13,548 bases of DNA, from positions 1 to 13,548 of the forward strand of contig CALHWB010000043.1 in NCBI GenBank assembly GCA_938036835.1, written 5' to 3'. Numbering within the stretch: the first letter of the stretch is position 1; the number at the start of each line of letters is the position of its first letter. Source of the stretch: an uncultured Propionibacterium sp. (GTDB lineage Bacteria > Actinomycetota > Actinomycetes > Propionibacteriales > Propionibacteriaceae). A model generated the notes under the pieces. The model did no database searches. It was not told the DNA's origin and was given only the letters and a program-made list of their open reading frames with translations. Shown here piece after piece: positions 1 to 6,960 of the stretch. The position numbers were made by a program, and so were the translations under genes.

Positions 1-2969
1 TCACCGCGGCGGTGGCGGCCAGCTATGCCGGCCTGGCCGAGGCGGACGGACTGAACCGCCTGGTGACAGACACCTTGCTGACCTGGCAGCAGGTGGGGGT
101 GCTGCGGGCCATCTCGCGATATCTCCGACAACTCGGTACCACCTACTCCCAGCCCTATATGGCGGCCACGTTGCACAAGCACCAGCAGCTGGCCGCCGGC
201 CTGATTGGCTTGTTCGAGGCCAAGTTCGATCCCTGGGCTGATGGGGACCGCGTCGCTCGGGCCGAGCAGTTGATCGCCGAGTTGCTGAGCGGCATTGATC
301 GGATCGCCGCATTGGACGAGGATCGTATGCTGCGCCAGTATCTCTCGGTGATTCAGGCCATGGTGCGCACGAACTTCTTTGCGCTGGCCGATGAGCCGTT
401 GCCCAGCGGGACGCCGCGGCCGGGCCGGGGCGCGCTGGCCTTCAAGATCGAGCCCGCTCGGTTGGATTTCATTGCCGGGCCGCAACCCCGGCACGAGATC
501 TTTGTCTACTCCCCGCGCGTAGAAGGCGTTCACCTGCGCTATGGCAAGGTGGCTCGCGGTGGACTCCGCTGGTCGGATCGGGCCGAGGACTACCGCACCG
601 AGGTGCTTGGGCTGGTCAAGGCTCAGATGGAGAAGAATGCCATCATCGTCCCGGTCGGCGCGAAGGGCGGTTTCCATCCGCTGAGACTCGCCGGATTGAA
701 TGCTGCCGATCGGGCCAGCGAGGGCCGGGCAGCCTATGGCGACTATGTGCGTGCCCTGCTTAGCGTGACGGATAACATCATCGACGGGCAGGTGTGCCGG
801 CCGGCGAAGGTGGTCGCCTGGGACGATGACGATCCCTATCTGGTAGTGGCTGCGGACAAGGGGACCGCCACCTTCTCCGATCTGGCGAACCAGATCGCCA
901 TGGATACCGGTTTCTGGCTGGGCGATGCCTTCGCGTCCGGCGGGCGCACCGGCTACGACCACAAGAAGATGGGGATCACGGCGCGCGGTGCCTGGGTTTC
1001 GGTACGCCGCCACTTCAGCGAACTGGGTATCGACCCCGATGTCGACACCTTCACCTGCGTAGGAATCGGCGACATGAGCGGCGATGTTTTCGGCAATGGA
1101 CTGCTGCGCTCCGCCAACACCGTGCTGGTGGCGGCCTTCAACCACCAGCACATCTTCCTTGACCCGACTCCGGAGCCGGCAGCGGCGTTTGCCGAACGAC
1201 AGCGCCTGTTCGGTCTGCCTCGGTCGTCTTGGGCGGACTATCGTCCCGGACTGATCAGCCCCGGGGGTGGCGTGTTCGCCCGGGGTGCCAAGTCGGTTCC
1301 GGTGAACGCGGCGGTCCGGCAGGCGCTCGGTCTACCGGCCGGGATCACTCAGTTGACCCCGAATCAGATGATCAAGGCGATTCTGCGGGCACCGGTCGAT
1401 CTGATGTGGAACGGGGGTATCGGCACTTGGGTCCGGGCTACCGGCGAGACCGATTCCCAGGTTGGGGATCGCGGCAACGATGCGGTGCGTGTGACGGCAG
1501 ACCAGGTGCGGGCCCGCTGTGTGGCGGAGGGCGGCAATCTCGGCTGGACGCAGGCCGCCCGGGTGGAATATGCCTTGGCGGGTGGCCGGATAAATACCGA
1601 TTCGGTGGACAACTCGGGCGGAGTGCACAGTTCCGACTATGAGGTCAACACCAAGATCCTGCTGAACGCCGAGGTCGCCCGGGGCCGGATGACGTTGGCG
1701 GAACGCAACGCCCTGCTGCACGAGATGACCGGCGAAGTGGCCCAGTTGGTTCTGGAACAAAACCTGATGCAGAACCGGGCCCTGGCCAACTCGCTTTACG
1801 ACGCGGTGACCGATGTGGGCAGCCACGAGCAACTGATGGTGTCGTTGGAGCAGGATGGCCAGTTGAACCGCTCCCTGGATGGATTGCCCGGCACCGAATT
1901 GCTGCGCGCCCGCGCGGCTGGCGGTCAAGGCCTGGTCTGCCCGGAGTTGTGCGTCCTGCTGAGCACCGTGAAGAACAGCCTTTCCGAGGAACTGCTGGCT
2001 TCCGACCTGCTGGACGATCCCTACCTGTCGGACCGGCTAGTCAAGTACTTCCCGAAGCCGTTGCGGGAACGGTTTGCCGACCGGATGCCCGAGCATCGAC
2101 TGGCCAAGCAGATCATCGCGACCGTGGCTGTCAACCGGTTTGTGGACTCGCAGGGCATCACGGCGGCCCACCGGATGCGCTGGGAGACCGGTGCCGGCCT
2201 GGCCGATGTGATGCGCGGCCAGTTGGCGGCCCGCAATCTGTTCGACGCCGGCTGGCTGGAGACCGCTGTCGCCGGTTCCGGGCTGGCGGCCGGCACCCAG
2301 ACCACGCTGCGCATCGAGATCCGTCGCCTGATAGACCGGTCAACGCGCTGGTTGCTTAAAGATCTTCCGGCGGGTTTTGACATCCAGACGGTGGTTGACG
2401 AACTAAAACCCGGCATTCGCGAGATTACCGCCGGGTTGACCAAGGTGCTCGCCCCGGCGGGGGCGGCTGCCCAGCGCGATCATATGGCGAGACTAGGCGA
2501 GCTGGGTGTGCCGGACGAGTTGGCCGTGCGCCTGGCTGTCTGCCCGTTGGGGCATCTGTTGCTGCCCATGGTGCGGGTCGCTAAGCGCTGCGACCGCCCG
2601 GTTGCGCTGACTGCCGCGGTGTGGTTTGCACTGAGCGAACGACTGGGCATCGACCGGGCGCTGAACGCGGCCGGTCAGCTGCCGCGAACCGGCCGGTGGG
2701 ATATCCTGGCGCGGGCAACGGTATGCGATGAACTCCAGCACGCGCAGGCAGGACTGACCGAGGCCGTTCTCCGATTGACGCCAACTGGCGCCGATGCGGC
2801 CGAACTGGTCGAGTCGTGGTATCTCGCCAACCCGAAGGCGCAGGAGGAACGGGAACTGCTGGTGGAGGCCAGCGCGGGTGGGCCCGAACTGGCCAGGATG
2901 TCGGTAGTGGTCGGTGGTCTGCGTTCGCTGCTGCACCATGGAACCAGAACGGACGGGATCGCTGGATGA
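1..2969 (+). CDS. gdh: NAD-dependent glutamate dehydrogenase, large 180-kDa class (5' partial)
   Basis: Oxidatively deaminates glutamate to 2-oxoglutarate and ammonia with NAD (EC 1.4.1.2), a cytoplasmic catabolic step. The frame is open back to the window edge, so about 989 C-terminal residues are visible of a protein that in this family is near 1,600; the GTG at 12 is internal, not a start. Family landmarks in order: RGGLRWSDR followed by EVLGLVKAQ (nt about 555-630), the glycine-rich substrate-site segment VGAKGGF (654-674, lysine codon 663-665), ADKGTATFSD, SGGRTGYDHKKMG, GIGDMSGDVFGNGLL (about 1066-1110), LMWNGGIGTW, and the nucleotide-domain signatures GGNLG and GGRINTDSVDNSGG (about 1530-1620). 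The remaining ~430 residues form the helical C-terminal domain of the large enzymes. Its TGA overlaps the next gene's ATG, implying co-transcription. The regulatory N-terminal domain lies outside the window. Confidence 0.96.
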   Translation, partial: TAAVAASYAGLAEADGLNRLVTDTLLTWQQVGVLRAISRYLRQLGTTYSQPYMAATLHKHQQLAAGLIGLFEAKFDPWADGDRVARAEQLIAELLSGIDRIAALDEDRMLRQYLSVIQAMVRTNFFALADEPLPSGTPRPGRGALAFKIEPARLDFIAGPQPRHEIFVYSPRVEGVHLRYGKVARGGLRWSDRAEDYRTEVLGLVKAQMEKNAIIVPVGAKGGFHPLRLAGLNAADRASEGRAAYGDYVRALLSVTDNIIDGQVCRPAKVVAWDDDDPYLVVAADKGTATFSDLANQIAMDTGFWLGDAFASGGRTGYDHKKMGITARGAWVSVRRHFSELGIDPDVDTFTCVGIGDMSGDVFGNGLLRSANTVLVAAFNHQHIFLDPTPEPAAAFAERQRLFGLPRSSWADYRPGLISPGGGVFARGAKSVPVNAAVRQALGLPAGITQLTPNQMIKAILRAPVDLMWNGGIGTWVRATGETDSQVGDRGNDAVRVTADQVRARCVAEGGNLGWTQAARVEYALAGGRINTDSVDNSGGVHSSDYEVNTKILLNAEVARGRMTLAERNALLHEMTGEVAQLVLEQNLMQNRALANSLYDAVTDVGSHEQLMVSLEQDGQLNRSLDGLPGTELLRARAAGGQGLVCPELCVLLSTVKNSLSEELLASDLLDDPYLSDRLVKYFPKPLRERFADRMPEHRLAKQIIATVAVNRFVDSQGITAAHRMRWETGAGLADVMRGQLAARNLFDAGWLETAVAGSGLAAGTQTTLRIEIRRLIDRSTRWLLKDLPAGFDIQTVVDELKPGIREITAGLTKVLAPAGAAAQRDHMARLGELGVPDELAVRLAVCPLGHLLLPMVRVAKRCDRPVALTAAVWFALSERLGIDRALNAAGQLPRTGRWDILARATVCDELQHAQAGLTEAVLRLTPTGADAAELVESWYLANPKAQEERELLVEASAGGPELARMSVVVGGLRSLLHHGTRTDGIAG

Positions 2970-3826
2970 GGATCGATCTGCACACCCACTCCAATCTCTC
3001 GGACGGCACCGACTCGCCAACCCGCTTGATGCTGGCTGCCGCCGCAGCCGGCCTGGATATCGTGGCGTTGACCGATCACGACACCATGGCCGGAGTCGCC
3101 GAGGCCCGCGCGGCAGGCCAGCGGGTCGGCGTGCGATTGCTGGCTGGAGTGGAATTGAGCACCAACCATGCCGGCGGCGAAATCCATCTGTTGGGCTATG
3201 GGATGGATCCCAGGAACTCGGAACTCAACGCGGAGATGCTGCGGCTGAGGCGGTCCCGCACCGAGCGGCTACCCCGGATGCTCGCCCGGCTGACCGAGCT
3301 GGGGATGACCATCGGCGAATCGGCGGTGCTGGGCAGAGCCGGGGGCAGCGGGGCTTCGGTTGGCCGGCCGCATGTGGCAGACGAGCTGGTGGCTGCCGGA
3401 TACGCCGCGAATCGTGCCGAGGCGTTCGCGAAGTACCTGGATCGTGGCAGGCCGGCCTATGTCGAGCGCTATACGCTCCCGCTGACCGATGCGATAGCGC
3501 TGGTTCATGCTGCCGGGGGAGCGGCGGTGCTGGCGCACCCCGGGATTCGGGGCGCCGAGCATGTGCTGGGTGGCGCCGATATCGAACGGCTCGCCGCAGA
3601 GCATGGTTTGGACGGGATCGAAGTCGACTATCCACTGCACGATGCGGCTACCCGGGATCTGTTCCACCGGCTCGGGCAGCGTTGCGATCTGGTCCGCACC
3701 GGATCGAGCGATTATCACGGTGGTGGCAAGCAGGATCATGAATTGGGCTGCGAGACCACCCGGGAAAGCGCCTATCGGGAGTTACTCCGTCGGATCGAAC
3801 GGTACCGGGTCGGGCTTGGCGCGTGA
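2966..3826 (+). CDS. PHP-domain metal-dependent phosphoesterase (YciV/TrpH/RNase AM family)
   Basis: A 286-aa PHP (polymerase and histidinol phosphatase) protein of the COG0613 type, a cytoplasmic multi-metal phosphoesterase. Visible motifs: HTHSNLSDG (residues 6-14, ligands H6, H8, D13), LTDHDT (H38), AGVELS (E63), IHLLGY (H74), GRPHVADEL (H136), AHPG (H191) and GSSDYHGGGK (D249, H251). All the usual metal positions are therefore present and the protein looks active. Family members have been described as nucleotide phosphatases or 5'-3' exonucleases; E. coli YciV/RNase AM acts on RNA. The substrate here cannot be read from sequence. The start at 2966 is chosen because the ATG overlaps the upstream TGA (ATGA), and the protein then begins immediately before the HTH motif as in relatives. 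A longer in-frame extension upstream to 2816 lies wholly inside the dehydrogenase gene and is rejected. The last 45 bases overlap a minus-strand gene. Confidence 0.93.
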   Translation: MRIDLHTHSNLSDGTDSPTRLMLAAAAAGLDIVALTDHDTMAGVAEARAAGQRVGVRLLAGVELSTNHAGGEIHLLGYGMDPRNSELNAEMLRLRRSRTERLPRMLARLTELGMTIGESAVLGRAGGSGASVGRPHVADELVAAGYAANRAEAFAKYLDRGRPAYVERYTLPLTDAIALVHAAGGAAVLAHPGIRGAEHVLGGADIERLAAEHGLDGIEVDYPLHDAATRDLFHRLGQRCDLVRTGSSDYHGGGKQDHELGCETTRESAYRELLRRIERYRVGLGA

Positions 3827-4090
3827 GGGCGGGCGGCTTATCGGATACTCCGCGGGGGGCTCGAAGGAGGCCTGCAGCCGTTCGATCAATCGGTCTATCC
3901 GGATGGCTGCTTGATCGGCCAGTTCGGTGGTCTCGGTCGTCACGGAGTCCGCGATCTGATCCGACCGTCGCGCGACGGCGCCGCTGCCGCTGCTCATTCG
4001 GCCGGCTACCTGATCGGTTTGCTTGCGCAACCAGTTCACCAACTGCTGTATTCGCTCGAATGGCTCGGGCTCCGATCTGGTGGCGCTCAT
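3782..4090 (-). CDS. small hydrophilic helical protein, unknown function
   Basis: I do not recognise this 102-aa protein. It has no signal peptide, membrane segment or cysteine. Residues 10-76 look largely helical and amphipathic (for example IQQLVNWLRKQ at 14-24 and ELADQAAIRIDRLIERLQ at 56-73), and the tail from 77 is proline-rich (PP, RPP, PDPVPFDP). Support for a real gene: codon third positions are mostly G/C and the composition is that of a normal protein, unlike the Arg/Pro/Gly-rich antisense frames nearby. The start is ATG at 4090 because a TANNNT box (TAGCAT, 4102-4097) sits exactly six bases upstream, the leaderless layout also seen at two other genes here; no Shine-Dalgarno is visible. 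It fills the 344-bp gap between the PHP gene and trpS, converging on the former and overlapping its 3' end by 45 bp. A phasin-like or scaffold helix is conceivable, but that is a guess from composition. Confidence 0.68.
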   Translation of the reverse strand: MSATRSEPEPFERIQQLVNWLRKQTDQVAGRMSSGSGAVARRSDQIADSVTTETTELADQAAIRIDRLIERLQASFEPPAEYPISRPPSRAKPDPVPFDPTE

Positions 4091-4096
4091 GAGGCA

Positions 4097-4102
4097 ATGC
4101 TA
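4097..4102 (-). promoter_or_regulatory. -10 box TAGCAT of a leaderless promoter for the small protein
   Basis: Read on the minus strand, TAGCAT (TANNNT) is followed by the six bases TGCCTC and then ATG at 4090, placing transcription start at or next to the A of the start codon. No -35 resembling TTGACA is seen at 16-19 bp spacing, which is common in actinobacteria. Confidence 0.5.
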
Positions 4103-4128
4103 GCCGCCGAGCGACGGTATCCGGTCGC

Positions 4129-4134
4129 TATGCT
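4129..4134 (+). promoter_or_regulatory. candidate -10 box TATGCT for trpS
   Basis: TATGCT fits TANNNT and lies 36 bases before the trpS ATG, leaving a leader of about 30 nt with a ribosome binding site (AGAGAAGGG, 4157-4165, five bases before the start). No good -35 is visible. The 80-bp gap to the divergent small gene is too short for a T-box leader. Confidence 0.35.
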
Positions 4135-4170
4135 GGGCGAGGCTTTGCCGATGAGAAGAGAAGGGTAGCG

Positions 4171-5259
4171 ATGAGCGCACCGGGTGAGCATCAGCAGAAC
4201 GAGGGTACGCTGCACGCCAGTCTGGCACGCAGCGCGGCCATTGAGACGGATCTCGCGGAGCATCCACAGCGGTATCGGGTGCTGACCGGGGACCGGCCGA
4301 CCGGGCGGTTGCACATCGGGCATTATTTCGGTTCGCTGCGCAACCGGGTTCGGCTGCAAAACCTGGGCCTAGAGAACTGGGTTCTGATCGCCGACTACCA
4401 GGTCATCTATGACCGCGATGGGGTGGGGGAGTTACGCAGCAACGTGCGCAACTGTCTGGCGGACTACCTGGCCAGCGGGATCGATCCCGAACGGTCGACC
4501 ATCTTCGCGCATTCGGCGGTGCCGGCGTTGAATCAGTTGATGCTGCCGTTCCTGTCCCTGATCACCGATGCCGAGTTGCGGCGCAATCCGACGGTCAAGG
4601 ATGAGCTAGCCAATTCCGGGCGTCCCATGAGCGGATTGATGCTGACCTTCCCGGTTCATCAAGCCGCCGATATCCTGTTCTGCAAGGCGAATCTGGTTCC
4701 GGTGGGCAAGGACCAGCTGCCCCATCTCGAGGTGGCCAGGCTGTTGGCCAGGCGTTTTGACGAACGCTATGGCCGGGTTTCGACCGGCCAACCGATCTTT
4801 CCGCCGGCGGACGCGCTGCTTTCTCAGGCGCCGTTGATCCTGGGGCTGGACGGAGACAAGATGAGCAAGTCGAAGGGCAATGTCATCGAACTGGGAATGA
4901 CCGCCGACGATACCGCTCGCTTGATCAAGAAGGCCAAGACCGATGCCGAGCGTCAGATCACCTACGACCCGCGGCGGCGTCCCGAGGTGGCGAATCTGCT
5001 GCTGCTGACCGCGCTTTGCACCGGCCGTTCGCCCGTTGAGGTTGCGGCGGAGATCGGCTCTGGCGGTGGCGGCGGGCTGAAGAAGGCGGTCACGGAGGCG
5101 ATCAACGAGGCCCTTAGGCCGGTTCGGACTCGCCGGGCGGAACTGATGGCCAGCCCGGATTATCTTGGCAAGGTGTTACGTGACGGCAATCTGCACGCCA
5201 ACGAAAAAGCAGAAGCCACCCTGGCCGAGGTCCGTCAGGCGATGCAGATGGATTACTGA
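4171..5259 (+). CDS. trpS: tryptophanyl-tRNA synthetase (TGDRPTG subclass)
   Basis: Class Ic synthetase that charges tRNA-Trp with tryptophan in the cytoplasm (EC 6.1.1.2). The 362-aa protein carries the class I signatures HIGH (residues 48-51, within TGDRPTGRLHIGHYFG) and KMSKS (230-234), plus family segments RNPTVKDE (138-145), VHQAADIL (162-169) and VGKDQLPHLE (178-187). The TGDRPTG entry differs from the SGIQPTG-like entry of the E. coli type and marks the second bacterial subclass, which as I recall includes streptococcal TrpRS, Deinococcus TrpRS II and the indolmycin-resistant Streptomyces enzyme. ATG 4171 is chosen for its ribosome binding site AGAGAAGGG; it leaves a ~35-residue N-terminal lead (SLARSAAIETDLAEHP) before the catalytic core. 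A five-glycine run at 298-302 sits in the tRNA-binding helical domain. The stop is 4 bp from that of the converging helicase gene. Confidence 0.96.
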   Translation: MSAPGEHQQNEGTLHASLARSAAIETDLAEHPQRYRVLTGDRPTGRLHIGHYFGSLRNRVRLQNLGLENWVLIADYQVIYDRDGVGELRSNVRNCLADYLASGIDPERSTIFAHSAVPALNQLMLPFLSLITDAELRRNPTVKDELANSGRPMSGLMLTFPVHQAADILFCKANLVPVGKDQLPHLEVARLLARRFDERYGRVSTGQPIFPPADALLSQAPLILGLDGDKMSKSKGNVIELGMTADDTARLIKKAKTDAERQITYDPRRRPEVANLLLLTALCTGRSPVEVAAEIGSGGGGGLKKAVTEAINEALRPVRTRRAELMASPDYLGKVLRDGNLHANEKAEATLAEVRQAMQMDY

Positions 5260-5263
5260 TCAC

Positions 5264-6751
5264 TTAGCGGTCCGGTTGGTCTGCGGGAGCGGAGCCCTGG
5301 TCATCGCTGGGGCCACCGCGTTCGATCACTTGGCCATTCCGCCGCCGGATCCGTCGTCTGCGGGTTCGCTCGGTGCGCTCGGCGCGCCGCCGCCGGCCGG
5401 TTCCCTCGCTGCCAGGCCGTTCACCGGAATGCCGGCCGGTATCTCGTCTGGCACGACCGGCGGCCCTGGATCTGGACGGTGCCGTGCCGGGTTCGGTGAG
5501 GCGTCCCCGGGTGCTTTCCGGGATCTGAAGTTCGGCCATCAGATGCGGGCTGGTTGAATAGCTTTCCGGCGGGTCGTTGAAATCCAACGCAAGCGCCTTG
5601 TTGATCACCTTCCAGCGGGTGACGTCCTGCCAGTCGACCAGGGTGATCGCTACACCGGAGTTGCCGGCCCGCCCCGTTCGGCCGATGCGGTGCACATACT
5701 GGGCAGGGTCATCGGGCACTTCGTAGTTCAGCACATGACTGACACCGGTGACATCGATTCCGCGGGCCGCGACGTCGGTGGCCACCAGGACCTTCGTGTC
5801 GCCGTGGCGGAAACGCTTCAGGGTGCGTTCGCGTTGAGCCTGGTTCAGATCACCGTGGATGGTGGCTGCCCGGAAACCGCGATCCACCAATTCGTCACAT
5901 AGCCGTTGGGCCGATCGTTTCGTGCGCGTGAAGATCATCATCTTGCCGACGACCGGGGCCTGTAGCAGTTTCCCGATGATCTCGGGCTTGTCCAACTCGT
6001 GGGCTTGATAGACGAACTGGGTAGTATCGGGAACGGTGGCCTGGGCGTCCTGTCCCTCGGCGCGGACATGGACCGGCTGGTGCAGCGTGGTACGCGCCAG
6101 CGCCACGATCTGGGCCGGCATGGTGGCCGAGAACATCAGGGTCTGTTTGTGAACTGGGGTCTGCCCGGCGAGTCTTTCCACATCGGGAAGAAAACCCAGG
6201 TCGAGCATCTCGTCGGCTTCGTCAAGAACCAGGACCGCCACCTGGGAAAGGTCCAGGCTCTTGCGGTTGACCAGATCGAGTAGCCGTCCCGGCGTCCCCA
6301 CCACCACCTCTACTCCATCGGCGAGTGCCTTGAGCTGGTCATCGTAGCCGACACCGCCGTAGATGGTCACGATGCGGGCCCCGAGTTGGGCTGCCGCCTT
6401 GATCAGGTCGGCGCTGACCTGTAGTGCGAGCTCTCGGGTGGGGGTCATGACCAGGGCCTGCGGCTTGCCGAAATGTGCGAATCCTTCGAATTCCTCTCGA
6501 CCCGGCAGGATCAAGCGTTGTAGCAGCGGCGCGCCGAAGGCCAGCGTCTTGCCGGTTCCGGTGCGCGCCTGACCGATCATGTCGGCCCCGGTCAGCGCGA
6601 TCGGAATGGCCAGTTCCTGGATCGGGAAGGGATGTTGGATCCCCTCGGCAGCCAACGCGGACACGATCGGCGCGGTCACGCCCAACTCGGCGAAGGTCGC
6701 CGGGAAATCCGGGGTGCCGCGCTGCTCGGCAGGTTCGGTGGTGGCAGTCAT
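5264..6751 (-). CDS. rhlE: DEAD-box ATP-dependent RNA helicase (RhlE-like)
   Basis: ATP-dependent RNA unwinding and RNP remodelling in the cytoplasm, probably in cold-tolerant ribosome assembly or mRNA turnover. Numbered from the ATG at 6751 (495 aa): Q motif FPIQE (42-46), Walker A ARTGTGKT (62-69), PTREL (104-108), TPGR (153-156), DEAD (177-180), SAT (208-210), motif IV MIFTRTKR (272-279), motif V ATDVAARGID (324-333) and motif VI HRIGRTGR (354-361). The core is complete. Residues about 413-495 form a disordered basic tail with Arg runs at 453-456 and 464-467, an RNA-binding extension. The 6751 start is preferred because the helicase N-terminus then matches relatives and AAAGAGA precedes it. 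An ATG at 6817 preceded by GGCGGA is a real alternative (517 aa). The ATG at 6892 overlaps the probable -10 box and is rejected. This helicase next to a ferritin-like gene matches mycobacterial order (Rv3211/Rv3210c). Confidence 0.93.
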   Translation of the reverse strand: MTATTEPAEQRGTPDFPATFAELGVTAPIVSALAAEGIQHPFPIQELAIPIALTGADMIGQARTGTGKTLAFGAPLLQRLILPGREEFEGFAHFGKPQALVMTPTRELALQVSADLIKAAAQLGARIVTIYGGVGYDDQLKALADGVEVVVGTPGRLLDLVNRKSLDLSQVAVLVLDEADEMLDLGFLPDVERLAGQTPVHKQTLMFSATMPAQIVALARTTLHQPVHVRAEGQDAQATVPDTTQFVYQAHELDKPEIIGKLLQAPVVGKMMIFTRTKRSAQRLCDELVDRGFRAATIHGDLNQAQRERTLKRFRHGDTKVLVATDVAARGIDVTGVSHVLNYEVPDDPAQYVHRIGRTGRAGNSGVAITLVDWQDVTRWKVINKALALDFNDPPESYSTSPHLMAELQIPESTRGRLTEPGTAPSRSRAAGRARRDTGRHSGERPGSEGTGRRRRAERTERTRRRRIRRRNGQVIERGGPSDDQGSAPADQPDR

Positions 6752-6890
6752 TCGGTCTCTTTCGCGTCCGCCATGCGGCGACTGGGTTACCGGCGGCGCC
6801 GATGCTGTGGTATCCATCGTCGATCCGCCAGGCCCCGGCAGGGGTATTGGCCGATCGCAACGATGTGGGCACAGACCTGCGCCAAGCAAC

Positions 6891-6896
6891 ATTCTA
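6891..6896 (-). promoter_or_regulatory. -10 box TAGAAT of the helicase promoter
   Basis: TAGAAT on the minus strand matches five of six bases of TATAAT. Transcription would start near 6884, giving a leader of about 133 nt to the ATG at 6751 (or 67 nt to 6817). A GC-rich inverted repeat CCCC-GGCA-GGGG lies in it at 6833-6844. No clear -35 is visible. Confidence 0.5.
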
Positions 6897-6948
6897 GCCC
6901 GCCTCGCCCACCGGATACGGCAGCCCGGCCGGCTGCCCTAGGTCGATA

Positions 6949-6954
6949 TAGCCT
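6949..6954 (+). promoter_or_regulatory. -10 box TAGCCT of a leaderless promoter for the ferritin-like gene
   Basis: TAGCCT (TANNNT) is followed by the six bases GATCGG and then GTG at 6961, so the transcript should begin at or next to the start codon. There is no Shine-Dalgarno. It lies 52 bp from the divergent helicase -10 box, so both promoters share a region of about 60 bp. Confidence 0.5.
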
Positions 6955-6960
6955 GATCGG

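Noticed and set aside
1332..1928. 198-codon minus-strand open frame within the dehydrogenase gene
   Set aside because: It is antisense to conserved GDH sequence; no recognisable protein and no promoter or ribosome binding site seen.
2816..2965. Upstream start for the PHP gene adding 50 residues
   Set aside because: The added part is an alternate frame inside GDH; homology begins at the ATG in the ATGA overlap.
3911..4168. 85-codon plus-strand frame ending just before trpS, a possible leader peptide
   Set aside because: It overlaps the better supported minus-strand small gene, has no tryptophan-rich run, and no attenuator hairpin follows.
4091..4170. T-box or tryptophan riboswitch upstream of trpS
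   Set aside because: The gap is only 80 bp, with no room for the T-box stem arrangement and no terminator/antiterminator pair visible.
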